Positions 18,188-26,664 are shown, numbered from the stretch's first letter. The stretch is 49,288 nt of DNA from an uncultured Pelagibacteraceae bacterium (GCA_902552805.1 CACDIC010000009.1:1-49288), one strand, 5' to 3'. Notes: generated by a model not told the origin, from the sequence alone. Program-made: numbers and translations.

Positions 18188-18661
18188 TTAAACTAAGTCT
18201 TTAATAAATAATTTTATATCTTTCAATATCTCAAAAAGACTAAATATAACAAGTTCGAGAGAAGGGAATAATTGATATAAATAGGTACTAAAAGTATCTA
18301 TAACAACCAATAAAGCAACAAAAGATATCAATAGTACAATTAAATACGAAAGTAATTTAGTAAACGATAAACTTTTTCTTGGCTTATATTGTGTTATCTC
18401 ATAATTTTTTTTATTTTCTAAATCAGAAATATTTTCATTTGTAAGTGTATCTTTGGTGACTGATTTAATTACCTTTTTTGAGGGACTATTTGGTACTTCA
18501 TTTTCAATAATCAAATCTTTCTGATTTTCATTATTAAAATTTTCTGGTTTATAAAACCATACTTTATCACATGAACCGCATTGAATTGTTCTTCCAGTAT
18601 CAGGTATCAATTCAGAATTTACTTCAAATTTTTTCTGACCGCAAATGCACTCAATTATCAT
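18188..18661 (-). CDS. Zinc-ribbon (MJ0042-type) membrane protein
   Basis: A 157-residue protein. The N-terminus has CIC...CGSC spacing (residues 5-7 and about 29-32) followed by KVWFYKP, the MJ0042 zinc-ribbon pattern. The middle (about 45-100) is polar and low complexity. One hydrophobic helix (about 103-126, LLSYLIVLLISFVALLVVID) predicts an inner-membrane protein with the ribbon in the cytoplasm, and a second hydrophobic stretch follows. Proteins of this shape are common in alphaproteobacteria, but their role is not known. It heads the nhaA transcript. Confidence 0.75.
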   Translation of the reverse strand: MIIECICGQKKFEVNSELIPDTGRTIQCGSCDKVWFYKPENFNNENQKDLIIENEVPNSPSKKVIKSVTKDTLTNENISDLENKKNYEITQYKPRKSLSFTKLLSYLIVLLISFVALLVVIDTFSTYLYQLFPSLELVIFSLFEILKDIKLFIKDLV

Positions 18662-18816
18662 AATTTCTTTTAGTAAATATTGTTACTCACTTATAGCTAT
18701 TTATAGGAAAAAGTTAATTATAGTTTTGATATTATTTTAACAAATTTGTTTTTTATTTACATTTAACTATTGAAGTATATGCTTAAAACCATTGATAAAT
18801 CTTAATAAATGCAGAG

Positions 18817-19563
18817 ATGTTCTTTTTTAAAAGCAAAACAAAAAATTTCAAAAATAGTAAATTAAAAATTTTATCTGGTTACAATTACAGATATAGAAAC
18901 GTCGGAAAAGAATCAGAAAAAACAATAATCAAATATGCCAATCATTTTAAATTTGATTATGAAATTGATAAAAGAACATCATTTGAGAGACATTTTTATT
19001 GGTTGAAAATAAAAATGTTAATTGAACACCTTGAAGCTAAAAGCCATGAATTCTATCTATGGTTAGATGCTGACTCTTTTGTGTGTAGATATGAAAATAT
19101 TTTAAATCATATTGATAAAACAAAACATATTTTTATTCATAATCAATTTTTTAAATCCAAACATAAAACAAAATATAAAAATGTCGATTTTTTAACATGG
19201 GGGCCTAATGTTGGAGTAATCCTTGTTAGAAATACCAGTTGGTCTCTAAACTTTTTTAAAAGTGTATGGAATAAAAAAAAATATTTAAATCATTATTGGC
19301 CAGATAATGCAGCAGTAATGGATGAAATTGGTTTCAAAGCTGAAATTTCAAATTTGTCAGATAATAAACCAAATAAGTCCACTTTAAATAAGATTCAATT
19401 TTTATCAGGAATTTGGAATAGTATGCCTAATAAAAATTTTAATGATCCAAAAAATAATGAAATATCAAATTATTATTTTAATCCTGTAATAATTCATTTA
19501 GCTGGTATAAGGCGGAGAGATAGAGTTGAATTTATCAAAAAATATAAGAATTTATTTATTTAA
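18817..19563 (+). CDS. Nucleotide-sugar transferase-like protein (GT-A, GT34-like)
   Basis: A 248-residue protein with no signal peptide. The central YLWLDADSF is a DxD motif for a nucleotide sugar and metal, and FLTWGPNVGVILVRNTSWS followed by YWPDNAAVMDE fits the GT34 (GMA12/MNN10) or related GT-A pattern. It probably adds a hexose to a surface glycan. It stands alone on the plus strand and overlaps the convergent methyltransferase gene by 8 bp. Neighbours on both sides are housekeeping genes, so this pair may be an insertion. Confidence 0.72.
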   Translation: MFFFKSKTKNFKNSKLKILSGYNYRYRNVGKESEKTIIKYANHFKFDYEIDKRTSFERHFYWLKIKMLIEHLEAKSHEFYLWLDADSFVCRYENILNHIDKTKHIFIHNQFFKSKHKTKYKNVDFLTWGPNVGVILVRNTSWSLNFFKSVWNKKKYLNHYWPDNAAVMDEIGFKAEISNLSDNKPNKSTLNKIQFLSGIWNSMPNKNFNDPKNNEISNYYFNPVIIHLAGIRRRDRVEFIKKYKNLFI

Positions 19564-20338
19564 TTTTTAGTTCGTTAATCTGATTTTTTGTATAAAGATT
19601 TAGGTAACAATTAAAATCACTATTTTTATTAAGTTCATCTTTATCTAGTATTTCATGTAATGGTTTAGGCAGTAAAAAGGGAGGTCTAGCTAAGTCTATT
19701 TCCCTATATTCTCCATCAGGAATATCTAAATTATCTATTTCTTTATTTTTATCTTTTAACTTATATGTTGTGAGTAATAAGTAATTAATCTTACTTTTTT
19801 TAAAGTTTTCAAAAAATAATTTAATACTTTTAAATGACAAGTGAATTAAACAATCTCTACAAATCATTAAATCCGAGTCTGGTAAATTTTCTTTAGTAAT
19901 ATCTAGCTTAATGAAATCTAATTTATTATTCTTAAATTTTCTAATATTATTATCAATTATTTCTTGTACAATATCTCCACCAATATAAGTCAAATCCTTA
20001 TCTAAAACATTTTTAACCCAATTGAAATCTCCACATGGTGCATCTAAAATACTTTTAATTTGATACTTTTTAATAATATCAATTATTTCTTTCTCGATAT
20101 TGATGGTATTTTTTAACTCAGATCCATAACCTGAAACACTTTCATTTGAGGACCAGAAATTAGTTTTATAAATAAGATTAAATCTTTTTTCTGAAGTGTT
20201 TTGATTAAAGATATTTTTTTTATTTTTTTGATAAATATGCTTTTTAACAATTCGATAGGGTGTTGTTAAAATTTTTGTAATAGTTTTTATTAGTCCGTTG
20301 TATTTATAAAATTTATAATATCTATTTAATATAAACAT
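19556..20338 (-). CDS. Class I SAM-dependent methyltransferase
   Basis: A 260-residue protein. Residues about 118-135 hold the SAM-binding motif I (SILDAPCGDFNWVK) followed by YIGGDIVQE, then a DLMICRDCLIHLS stretch at motif IV/V. The N-terminal 90 residues are basic and unlike the catalytic part. The substrate cannot be told from sequence; adjacency to a sugar transferase suggests a glycan or sugar precursor. It converges on that gene and ends upstream of the tRNA-Pro promoter. Confidence 0.75.
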   Translation of the reverse strand: MFILNRYYKFYKYNGLIKTITKILTTPYRIVKKHIYQKNKKNIFNQNTSEKRFNLIYKTNFWSSNESVSGYGSELKNTINIEKEIIDIIKKYQIKSILDAPCGDFNWVKNVLDKDLTYIGGDIVQEIIDNNIRKFKNNKLDFIKLDITKENLPDSDLMICRDCLIHLSFKSIKLFFENFKKSKINYLLLTTYKLKDKNKEIDNLDIPDGEYREIDLARPPFLLPKPLHEILDKDELNKNSDFNCYLNLYTKNQINELKIK

Positions 20339-20423
20339 TGTCGCTTCTATAAATTATATTAAAATATAGAAGGTAAAATCAATTATTTCTACTTTTCCTT
20401 ATCATTTAACCTTTTTCTTTTTA

Positions 20424-20451
20424 TTGAAAACATAAGTAAAAACGCTATAAC
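20424..20451 (+). promoter_or_regulatory. Promoter of tRNA-Pro
   Basis: TTGAAA (20424-20429), a 16 bp spacer and TATAAC (20446-20451) lie 9 bp before the mature tRNA 5' end. Both hexamers are close to the sigma-70 consensus. Confidence 0.65.
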
Positions 20452-20460
20452 GAACATTCT

Positions 20461-20537
<77 letters not shown>

Positions 20538-20542
20538 TTGAT

Positions 20543-20824
20543 ATGAAAAAAGCAAAAATTTACATACCTAATAAAAGTGCAATGCAATCTGGTTTAGGAA
20601 AACTTGATAAATGGATACTTGAATTTGAAACGAATGATCCCACAAAAAATCCTCTAATGGGATGGGAAAGTTCTAATGATACGTATACAGAGCTGAAATT
20701 AGAATTTTCAACCAAAGAATTAGCGATAAATTATGCAAAGAAGAAAAAAATTGATTATGAACTAATTGAGCCAAAAAAAAGAAAAATAGTAAAAAAATCC
20801 TACGCAGATAATTTTTTAAAATAG
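20543..20824 (+). CDS. NADH dehydrogenase accessory subunit (NDUFS4-like)
   Basis: A 93-residue protein matching the ETC complex I conserved region (NDUFS4/18 kDa): WILEFE...NPLMGWESSNDTYTELKLEF, then AINYAKKKKIDYELIEP. In alphaproteobacteria this supernumerary subunit binds the peripheral arm of complex I. It starts 6 bp after tRNA-Pro, an arrangement seen in other alphaproteobacteria, so transcript processing at the tRNA may supply its 5' end. Confidence 0.85.
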   Translation: MKKAKIYIPNKSAMQSGLGKLDKWILEFETNDPTKNPLMGWESSNDTYTELKLEFSTKELAINYAKKKKIDYELIEPKKRKIVKKSYADNFLK

Positions 20825-20831
20825 ATAAATA

Positions 20832-21824
20832 ATGTTTAAATTTTTTACAGATAAAAGATGGTATTTATGGAGTATAGGTGGAACATTACTGATTTTAATG
20901 GCTACTTGGTATCAGGTTCAACTTGATGTGAGAATTAATGAATGGTTTGGTGAATTTTACGATACTTTACAAAAAGCTCTCACTAATCCTAATTCTGTAT
21001 CTGAAAAAGAATTTATCTCGTATCTTTTTACATTTGCTAAAATTGCAGCTGTATACATTTTAGTAGTTATTTTTAGTGATTATTTTACAAGCCACTGGAC
21101 ATTTAGATGGAGAACTGCAATGGCAGATTTTTATCATGACAAATGGAATGATGCCTCTTCTATAGAAGGAGCATCTCAAAGAGTTCAGGAAGACACTCTT
21201 AAATTTGCTAGAATAATGGAAGGGTTAGGGGCTGAATTACTGAGAAGTGTAATGACGTTGATTGCTTTTACTCCAATTTTATGGGGCTTATCAAAAAGTA
21301 TTACTGTGTTACCATGGATTGGTGAAGTTGAACATGCTTTAGTTTGGGTTGCGATTATATCAGCACTGGGTGGAACAATATTATTGGCCAGTGTTGGGAT
21401 TAAACTTCCTGGCATTGAATATGATATTCAAAAAGAGGAGGCTGCTTATAGGAAAGAATTAGTTTTAGGAGAGGATTTTAAAGAAAGTGCACAACCCGCA
21501 AAAATTACAGATCTTTATGGTGGTGTTAGAAAAATTCATTATAAGATGTATTTTCACTACCTTTATTTTAATGCAGTAAAATGGAGTTACTTACAAGGTA
21601 TGGTAATTGTTCCATATTTAGCATTAGCACCAACGATTGTAACTGGTGCAATAACACTTGGTTTTGTTCAACAAATTATAAGAGCTTTTGGTCGAGTTGA
21701 AACATCACTGCAATATTTAGTGAGAAGTTGGCCAATTATTGTTGAACTAATTTCAGTTTGGAAAAGATTGAGAGAATTCGAATCAAAATTAGAGAAAAAT
21801 ATATCCATTGAAACTGCAAAATAA
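20832..21824 (+). CDS. SbmA/BacA-like transporter
   Basis: A 330-residue membrane protein. The TWYQVQLDVRINEWFGEFYD opening, FRWRTAMADFYHDKWN and RVQEDTLKFARIMEGLGAEL are typical of the SbmA/BacA-like family (E. coli SbmA is 406 residues). These proteins have an ABC-exporter-like membrane fold without an ATPase domain and take up peptides or very-long-chain-fatty-acid-related substrates with the proton gradient. The short length suggests a minimal version. It lies 7 bp after the complex I subunit gene, and its stop overlaps the glpX start (TAATG). Confidence 0.85.
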   Translation: MFKFFTDKRWYLWSIGGTLLILMATWYQVQLDVRINEWFGEFYDTLQKALTNPNSVSEKEFISYLFTFAKIAAVYILVVIFSDYFTSHWTFRWRTAMADFYHDKWNDASSIEGASQRVQEDTLKFARIMEGLGAELLRSVMTLIAFTPILWGLSKSITVLPWIGEVEHALVWVAIISALGGTILLASVGIKLPGIEYDIQKEEAAYRKELVLGEDFKESAQPAKITDLYGGVRKIHYKMYFHYLYFNAVKWSYLQGMVIVPYLALAPTIVTGAITLGFVQQIIRAFGRVETSLQYLVRSWPIIVELISVWKRLREFESKLEKNISIETAK

Positions 21825-22771
21825 TGTCATTAGACAAAAAATTTGAAGACTTATTTTTAAATGTTTCAATCAAAGCAGCCTTATCATCTTACCATTTTGT
21901 TGGAAAAAAAGATAAAATAGCAGCAGATAAATCAGCTGTAGACGCAATGAGAAATAAACTTAATGAAATAGAAATGAGAGGAAAGGTGGTTATAGGAGAG
22001 GGAGAACTGGATGAAGCTCCTATGCTTTATATTGGGGAAACTTTAGGTACCATGAGTGGTCCTGAGTTAGATATTGCTGTGGATCCTTTAGAAGGAACTA
22101 ATTTTGCAGCAAATAATCAGCCAGGAGCATTATCTGTAATTGCAGTTGCAGAAAAGTCAAATTTATTTAGTGCACCAGAAACTTATATGAATAAAATTTC
22201 TGCAAATGTACCCTCTGAGGGTATTATTGATTTGGATTATTCAGTTAAAAAAAATATTTCTAATCTTGCAGATTATAAGAATAAACAACCCAATGAAATT
22301 TCTGTATGTATTTTAGATCGACCAAGGCATAAAAAAATTATTGAAGAACTGAGGAATTTAAAGGTGAATTTAAAACTTATTTCTGATGGTGATGTATCAG
22401 GAGCTTTATTAGTTTCTGATAAAAAATATGATATAGATATTTTTATGGGTATTGGTGGCGGACCCGAGGGTGTCCTTGCAGCTTCTGCTTTGGATGCTTT
22501 TGATTGTTTTTTTCAAGGTAGATTCATTTTCGATAATGAAAATGATGTAAATAGGGCAAAAAAAATGGGTATAGATGATTTGAATAAAAAGTATTTGTTA
22601 AATGAAATAATTACAGGCGACTCAATTTTTTGTGCAACCGGCATTACAAACGGGGACATTGTTTCTGGGATAAAAATAGAGGAAAATAATTATATATCGG
22701 AAACGCTCATTACGCATAAATCTACAAATTTGAAAAAAATAATAAAATCAAAAAATAAAATAGATGAATAA
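21824..22771 (+). CDS. glpX: Class II fructose-1,6-bisphosphatase
   Basis: A 315-residue phosphatase. Motifs include VVIGEGELDEAPMLYIGE and the metal/phosphate site DIAVDPLEGTNFAA, with the GIGGGPEGVLAA loop later. It removes the C1 phosphate of fructose-1,6-bisphosphate in gluconeogenesis; in some bacteria the enzyme also has sedoheptulose-bisphosphatase activity. Overlaps the SbmA-like gene by 1 bp and the MerR gene by 8 bp. Length matches GlpX. Confidence 0.94.
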   Translation: MSLDKKFEDLFLNVSIKAALSSYHFVGKKDKIAADKSAVDAMRNKLNEIEMRGKVVIGEGELDEAPMLYIGETLGTMSGPELDIAVDPLEGTNFAANNQPGALSVIAVAEKSNLFSAPETYMNKISANVPSEGIIDLDYSVKKNISNLADYKNKQPNEISVCILDRPRHKKIIEELRNLKVNLKLISDGDVSGALLVSDKKYDIDIFMGIGGGPEGVLAASALDAFDCFFQGRFIFDNENDVNRAKKMGIDDLNKKYLLNEIITGDSIFCATGITNGDIVSGIKIEENNYISETLITHKSTNLKKIIKSKNKIDE

Positions 22772-23135
22772 AGAGGATAATTCCTACAAAACTATAAGCG
22801 AAGTTGTTAAAATATTAAATTTAAAATCAAAAAAAGGGGACTCTTTACCCACTCATACTCTTCGTTTCTGGGAAAAAGAATTTAAACAAATTAAACCAAG
22901 AATACTTACTGGAAATAGAAGATATTATGACAAAAAAAACATTGAATTATTAAAAAAAATTCATTTTTTGTTAAAAGATCAAGGAATGACTATCAAAGGT
23001 GTTAAGAAAATACTAAATAATAAAGAACCTTTAAAGCTTGACGAAATGGCAGATAATTCTATAAGAGCAAATAATTTAAAAAATAAGTTAAATAAAATTT
23101 CAAATATTGTAAAAAGTTTAAAAAAATTTAAATAA
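22764..23135 (+). CDS. MerR-family transcriptional regulator
   Basis: A 123-residue protein with one MerR winged HTH (about 8-80): TISEVVKIL, LRFWEKEFKQIKPR, GNRRYYDKKNIELL and DQGMTIKGVKKIL. There are no C-terminal sensor cysteines, only a short basic coiled tail. The sequence type (RFWE..F..IKP) resembles the MerR protein that follows ihfA in many alphaproteobacteria; here it lies between glpX and rpmG. Its target is unknown. Confidence 0.85.
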   Translation: MNKEDNSYKTISEVVKILNLKSKKGDSLPTHTLRFWEKEFKQIKPRILTGNRRYYDKKNIELLKKIHFLLKDQGMTIKGVKKILNNKEPLKLDEMADNSIRANNLKNKLNKISNIVKSLKKFK

Positions 23136-23136
23136 A

Positions 23137-23328
23137 ATGGCAAAAAAAACTCATATAAAAGTTCGTTTAGTCCCTGAAGAAAAACCTGATAGTCCTTTTT
23201 TTTATTATGTAAAAAAACCTGCTGGTGGAGAAAAAGCCAAAGTAAAATTAAAAGCTAGAAAATATAATCCTTCAACTAGAAAACATGAAATTTTTGTTGA
23301 AAAAAAATTACCACCACATAGTAAATAA
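23137..23328 (+). CDS. rpmG: 50S ribosomal protein L33
   Basis: A 63-residue protein with the L33 pattern KTHIKVRLVPE, FFYYVKKP, then LKARKYNPSTRKHEIFVEKK. It carries a PAGGEKAK insert-like stretch and no zinc cysteines, so it is the Cys-free form. The gene begins 1 bp after the MerR stop and ends directly against the convergent chorismate mutase stop. Confidence 0.92.
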   Translation: MAKKTHIKVRLVPEEKPDSPFFYYVKKPAGGEKAKVKLKARKYNPSTRKHEIFVEKKLPPHSK

Positions 23329-23619
23329 TCATTTTTTCTTAAAATTTCTTCTTTCGTAATCAATATAAGACCAGATCATATTTTTCCATATTCTATTAGT
23401 AATACGTGGATCAATTTTATTCTTTAAAGATTTTTTTCTTATATTACTAAGTATGAATTGAATTCTTTTTTGATCAACTATTTGATTTTTTCTATCTTTA
23501 AGGTCTAAAACTTTTTTTACAAGAAATGTTCTCTTTTTTATAATTTTTATAAGTGAATTATCTATTTTATCTAGTTCTAATCTAATTTTGCTTAGTTTTT
23601 TTCGTTTTTGCGGCGACAT
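23329..23619 (-). CDS. AroQ-type chorismate mutase
   Basis: A 96-residue all-helical protein with the chorismate-mutase type II layout: IRLELDKIDNSLIKIIKKRT near the N-terminus, then VLDLKDRK and a final IWKNMIWSYIDYE helix. The active-site Arg/Lys positions (Arg in KIRLELD, Lys in LKDRK) are present. It rearranges chorismate to prephenate in Phe/Tyr synthesis. It is monofunctional, with no fused prephenate dehydratase, and stands divergent to ctaA with 43 bp between the starts. Confidence 0.83.
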   Translation of the reverse strand: MSPQKRKKLSKIRLELDKIDNSLIKIIKKRTFLVKKVLDLKDRKNQIVDQKRIQFILSNIRKKSLKNKIDPRITNRIWKNMIWSYIDYERRNFKKK

Positions 23620-23662
23620 TTATATATTTGGATAATTAAAAAATTATTATATTTATGCGCAT

Positions 23663-24679
23663 ATGTACACAGCAAATCATAAGATTAATTATCAATTATC
23701 TCTCTGGTTAATTTCAATGTTTTGGATTGTGTCCATTATGATTGTTGTTGGTGGTTTAACAAGATTAACGGACTCGGGTCTTTCAATTACTAAATGGCAA
23801 CTTTTCTCAGGATTTTTACCACCTTTAAATCAAGAAGACTGGATTTCATATTTTAATCTTTATAAGCAAATACCGGAATTCAAATTACAAAATTACAATA
23901 TGAATTTGCAAGAATTCAAAATTATTTTTTGGTGGGAATGGGCACATCGTTTTTTAGGAAGATTAATTGGTATCGGATTTTTAATACCATTAATTTATTT
24001 TTCTTTTAAAATTAATATTTCAAAATTGTATAGTTTGTATTTAATTTTTTTTCTAATATGTTTTCAAGGTTTCATTGGTTGGTATATGGTCAGCAGTGGT
24101 CTTGTAGCTAGAGTTGATGTAAGTCATTTTAGATTATCCATTCATTTATTGATTGCTTTTATTATTTTATCATTAATATTCTGGAACTATCTCAAGTTAA
24201 ATTTAAGTTATAATACAATAAATAAAATAAATCCTTTAATACCACTCATTTTTTTAACATTGGTTTTTATACAAATTGTTATAGGAGCTTTTGTATCTGG
24301 TATGGATGCTGGAAAAATTTATAATTCCTGGCCAAATATGGGTACCTCATATTTTCCTGACGACAATGAATTTGTTAATTTATTTAAACTATCTGCTTTT
24401 AGCGATCCATCTCTAGTTCAATTTATTCACAGAAACTTAGCTTATATAATCGGATTTTACTATTTATTTATGCTTTACAAAATTTATAGGGACAAAATTT
24501 TCGATTTATATAAATCTATAAATATATTGGGTTTCTTTATTTTATTACAAATTATTTTAGGAATAATAACAGTTTTATATGGTGCACAAATCTATATAGC
24601 ATCTATGCACCAAATAAGTTCAATCTTTTTGGTAAGTTCTTGTATCTATTTTTTATTTCTTAATACAAGATTTAGCTAA
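23663..24679 (+). CDS. ctaA: Heme A synthase
   Basis: A 338-residue, eight-helix membrane protein of the CtaA/COX15 family (class without the Bacillus disulfide). It shows GGLTRLTDSGLSITKWQL, the heme-ligand region WWEWAHRFLGRLIG, VDVSHFRLSIHLL, and the second-half FIHRNLAYIIG and ASMHQISSIFL. It oxidises the C8 methyl of heme O to make heme A for the aa3 oxidase. The 3' end overlaps the convergent metY stop by 8 bp. Confidence 0.93.
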   Translation: MYTANHKINYQLSLWLISMFWIVSIMIVVGGLTRLTDSGLSITKWQLFSGFLPPLNQEDWISYFNLYKQIPEFKLQNYNMNLQEFKIIFWWEWAHRFLGRLIGIGFLIPLIYFSFKINISKLYSLYLIFFLICFQGFIGWYMVSSGLVARVDVSHFRLSIHLLIAFIILSLIFWNYLKLNLSYNTINKINPLIPLIFLTLVFIQIVIGAFVSGMDAGKIYNSWPNMGTSYFPDDNEFVNLFKLSAFSDPSLVQFIHRNLAYIIGFYYLFMLYKIYRDKIFDLYKSINILGFFILLQIILGIITVLYGAQIYIASMHQISSIFLVSSCIYFLFLNTRFS

Positions 24680-26000
24680 CTGCCCTTAATTTACCTTTAG
24701 AAGATTTGTTTAAAGCTTGGTTTAAATCCTCAATAATATCATCAGCATGCTCAATACCAATACAAAGTCTTACATAACTCTGTGTAACTCCAGATGCCGC
24801 AAGTTCTTTTTCATTTAATTGGCTATGAGTTGTGCTAGCAGGATGTATTGCTAAACTTCTTACATCACCGATATTTGCAACATGATAAAACATTTTTAAA
24901 GACTCAATGAATGTTTTTCCAGCCTCAATACCACCTTTTAATTCAATACCAACCATTGGCCCATAACCACCCTTTAGATATTTTTTTGCTCTATCAGCGA
25001 TTGGTTTATTATGTTCAGTAGAATAGATTACTTTTGTAACCTCTTTGTGTTTTTTTAAAAAATTAACAACTTTCTCAGCATTCTCACAATGTTGTTTCAT
25101 ACGTAAGGCTACAGTCTCTAAACCCTGAATTATAGCAAATGCATTATCAGGTGCTAATGCTGAACCAAGATCTCTTAGTAAACATACTCTAGCTCTCACT
25201 GCAAAAGGAACATTAGCTCCTGTAAGCTCAGGCACTGCTTTACCCCATATTACACCACCATAACTAGCATCAGGTTCATTAAATAAAGGTTGTCTTTTTG
25301 GATCAGCAGTCCAATCAAAATTACCGCTATCAACAATGCTCCCTGCTACTGCGGTTCCATGTCCACCAATATATTTAGTAAGTGAATGAATTACTATGGC
25401 CGCACCATGTTCGATAGGTTTACAAATAACTGGTGATGCAGTGTTATCCATGATTAATGGAATATTATATTTTCTGCCAATATCAGAAACTTCTTTAATA
25501 GGAAAAACTCTAAGATAAGGATTTGGTAAAGTTTCTCCATAAAAAGCTCTTGTTTTATCATCTACCATTTTTTCAAAATTTTTTGGATCACTTGGGTCCG
25601 CATATCTAATTTCAATTCCCAATTTACTTAATGTATGTGTAAATAAAGATACAGTTCCACCATATAGATCTGTTGAACTTACAATGTTGTCACCAGCTTG
25701 AGCCACATTTAATATTGCAAAAGATGATGCTGTTTGACCTGAAGATACTGTTACACAAGATAATCCTCCTTCTAAAGCAGCAACTCTTTTTTCTAAAACA
25801 TCATTGGTTGGATTCATAATTCTGGTGTAGATGTTTCCAAATTCTTTTAATGCAAAAAGATTAGCAGCATGTTCAGTATTATTAAATTGATACGATGTTG
25901 TTCTATAGATAGGTACAGCTACAGCATTTGTGGCTGGATCACTTTTATAGTCACCACCATGAATGGCTATAGTTTCTGGATTATTTCTTTTTGTACTCAT
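24672..26000 (-). CDS. metY: O-acetylhomoserine sulfhydrylase
   Basis: A 442-residue PLP enzyme of the Cys/Met metabolism family. The PLP lysine is in VIHSLTKYIGGHGTAVAG; the N-terminus has TRNP-type substrate residues (IYTRIMNPTNDVLEKRVAALEGG). It makes homocysteine from O-acetylhomoserine and sulfide (or methionine from methanethiol). The length and the AxYGG region fit MetY rather than MetB/MetC. A tandem SAM-II/SAM-V leader lies directly upstream, with the Shine-Dalgarno AAGGAG inside SAM-V, so SAM should repress it. Confidence 0.94.
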   Translation of the reverse strand: MSTKRNNPETIAIHGGDYKSDPATNAVAVPIYRTTSYQFNNTEHAANLFALKEFGNIYTRIMNPTNDVLEKRVAALEGGLSCVTVSSGQTASSFAILNVAQAGDNIVSSTDLYGGTVSLFTHTLSKLGIEIRYADPSDPKNFEKMVDDKTRAFYGETLPNPYLRVFPIKEVSDIGRKYNIPLIMDNTASPVICKPIEHGAAIVIHSLTKYIGGHGTAVAGSIVDSGNFDWTADPKRQPLFNEPDASYGGVIWGKAVPELTGANVPFAVRARVCLLRDLGSALAPDNAFAIIQGLETVALRMKQHCENAEKVVNFLKKHKEVTKVIYSTEHNKPIADRAKKYLKGGYGPMVGIELKGGIEAGKTFIESLKMFYHVANIGDVRSLAIHPASTTHSQLNEKELAASGVTQSYVRLCIGIEHADDIIEDLNQALNKSSKGKLRAVS

Positions 26001-26005
26001 TTTTA

Positions 26006-26059
26006 CTCCTTTTTTAGTGCTTTTGCTTTATGCAAGGCGCACAATATAGTTCAAATGCC
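26006..26059 (-). promoter_or_regulatory. SAM-V riboswitch (metY leader, RBS occlusion)
   Basis: Read on the minus strand, GGC (26059-26057) pairs with GCC (26038-26036), UUGC (26035-26032) with GCAA (26026-26023) around an AUAAA loop, and GUGC (26042-26039) with GCAC (26020-26017) as the pseudoknot. CAUUUGAAC and CACUAAAAAAGGAG are the conserved SAM-V blocks. The pseudoknot strand leads straight into AAGGAG (26011-26006), the metY ribosome binding site, so ligand binding should hide it. Confidence 0.88.
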
Positions 26060-26079
26060 TACCGATTTTATGAGAATTT

Positions 26080-26121
26080 CCTTTTTAGCAGTTTATGCCC
26101 GCAATAGGATCAAATCGGCAA
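26080..26121 (-). promoter_or_regulatory. SAM-II riboswitch (5' half of tandem leader)
   Basis: Upstream of SAM-V the minus strand reads UGCCGAUUUGAUCCUAUUGC, then GGGCAUAAAC and UGCUAAAAAGG. The GAUUU, AUUGC, AUAAA and GCUAAAAAGG blocks are the SAM-II core. P1 can form from UGCC (26120-26117) and GGCA (26099-26096). It is separated from SAM-V by about 20 nt. A SAM-II aptamer 5' of SAM-V is a known marine-bacterial arrangement. Confidence 0.82.
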
Positions 26122-26166
26122 TCTCTTTTTAACAGAATAGAGTTGTTTTACAAGGTAAATATAAAA

Positions 26167-26194
26167 TTGACTTTAAACCTAATAATAGTATTAA
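26167..26194 (+). promoter_or_regulatory. Probable rplM-rpsI promoter
   Basis: TTGACT (26167-26172), a 16 bp spacer and TATTAA (26189-26194) precede the rplM ATG at 26205 by 10 bp. This would give a very short leader. The divergent metY leader occupies the other side. Confidence 0.5.
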
Positions 26195-26204
26195 TCCTCG
26201 CGTA

Positions 26205-26663
26205 ATGACGAAATTTGTTAAAAAAAGCGAGCTTAATTCATCTTGGTTTGAAATTGATGCAAAAAATGCTGTTGTAGGAAGACTTGCAACGATTGTATCT
26301 AAAATCATAAGAGGAAAAAATAAAGCAACATACACTCCTCATATGGACACAGGAGATTTTGTAGTAGTCAAAAATATAGAGCATGCAAAATTTACAGGAA
26401 AAAAATTTCAAAATAAGAAATATTTCAGACACACTGGCCATCCTGGAGGTATAAAAGAAACAACTCCAGAAAAATTACATGAAAAAAAACCAGGTGAGGC
26501 ATTAAAATTAGCAGTTAAAAGAATGTTACCAGGTGGTGTTTTAGGAAGAAAACAACTTACAAAACTTAAAATATATACTGGTGACAGTCATCCTCACTCA
26601 GCTCAAAATCCTAAAGTAATTGAATTAGATAAGTTGAATAGCAAGAATATAGCAAGAAATTAA
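26205..26663 (+). CDS. rplM: 50S ribosomal protein L13
   Basis: A 152-residue protein with the L13 signatures WFEIDAKNAVVGRLAT, IRGKNKATYTPHMDTGDFVV and VKRMLPGGVLGRKQLTKLK (typically AVRGMLPKN-LGR in relatives). It binds 23S rRNA early in 50S assembly. It forms the standard pair with rpsI, 1 bp downstream. The start at 26205 gives the usual N-terminus for alphaproteobacterial L13. Confidence 0.96.
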   Translation: MTKFVKKSELNSSWFEIDAKNAVVGRLATIVSKIIRGKNKATYTPHMDTGDFVVVKNIEHAKFTGKKFQNKKYFRHTGHPGGIKETTPEKLHEKKPGEALKLAVKRMLPGGVLGRKQLTKLKIYTGDSHPHSAQNPKVIELDKLNSKNIARN

Positions 26664-26664
26664 T

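Noticed and set aside
18662-18816. A gene in the 155 bp before the sugar transferase
   Set aside because: Only short AT-rich frames; no start with a plausible product on either strand.
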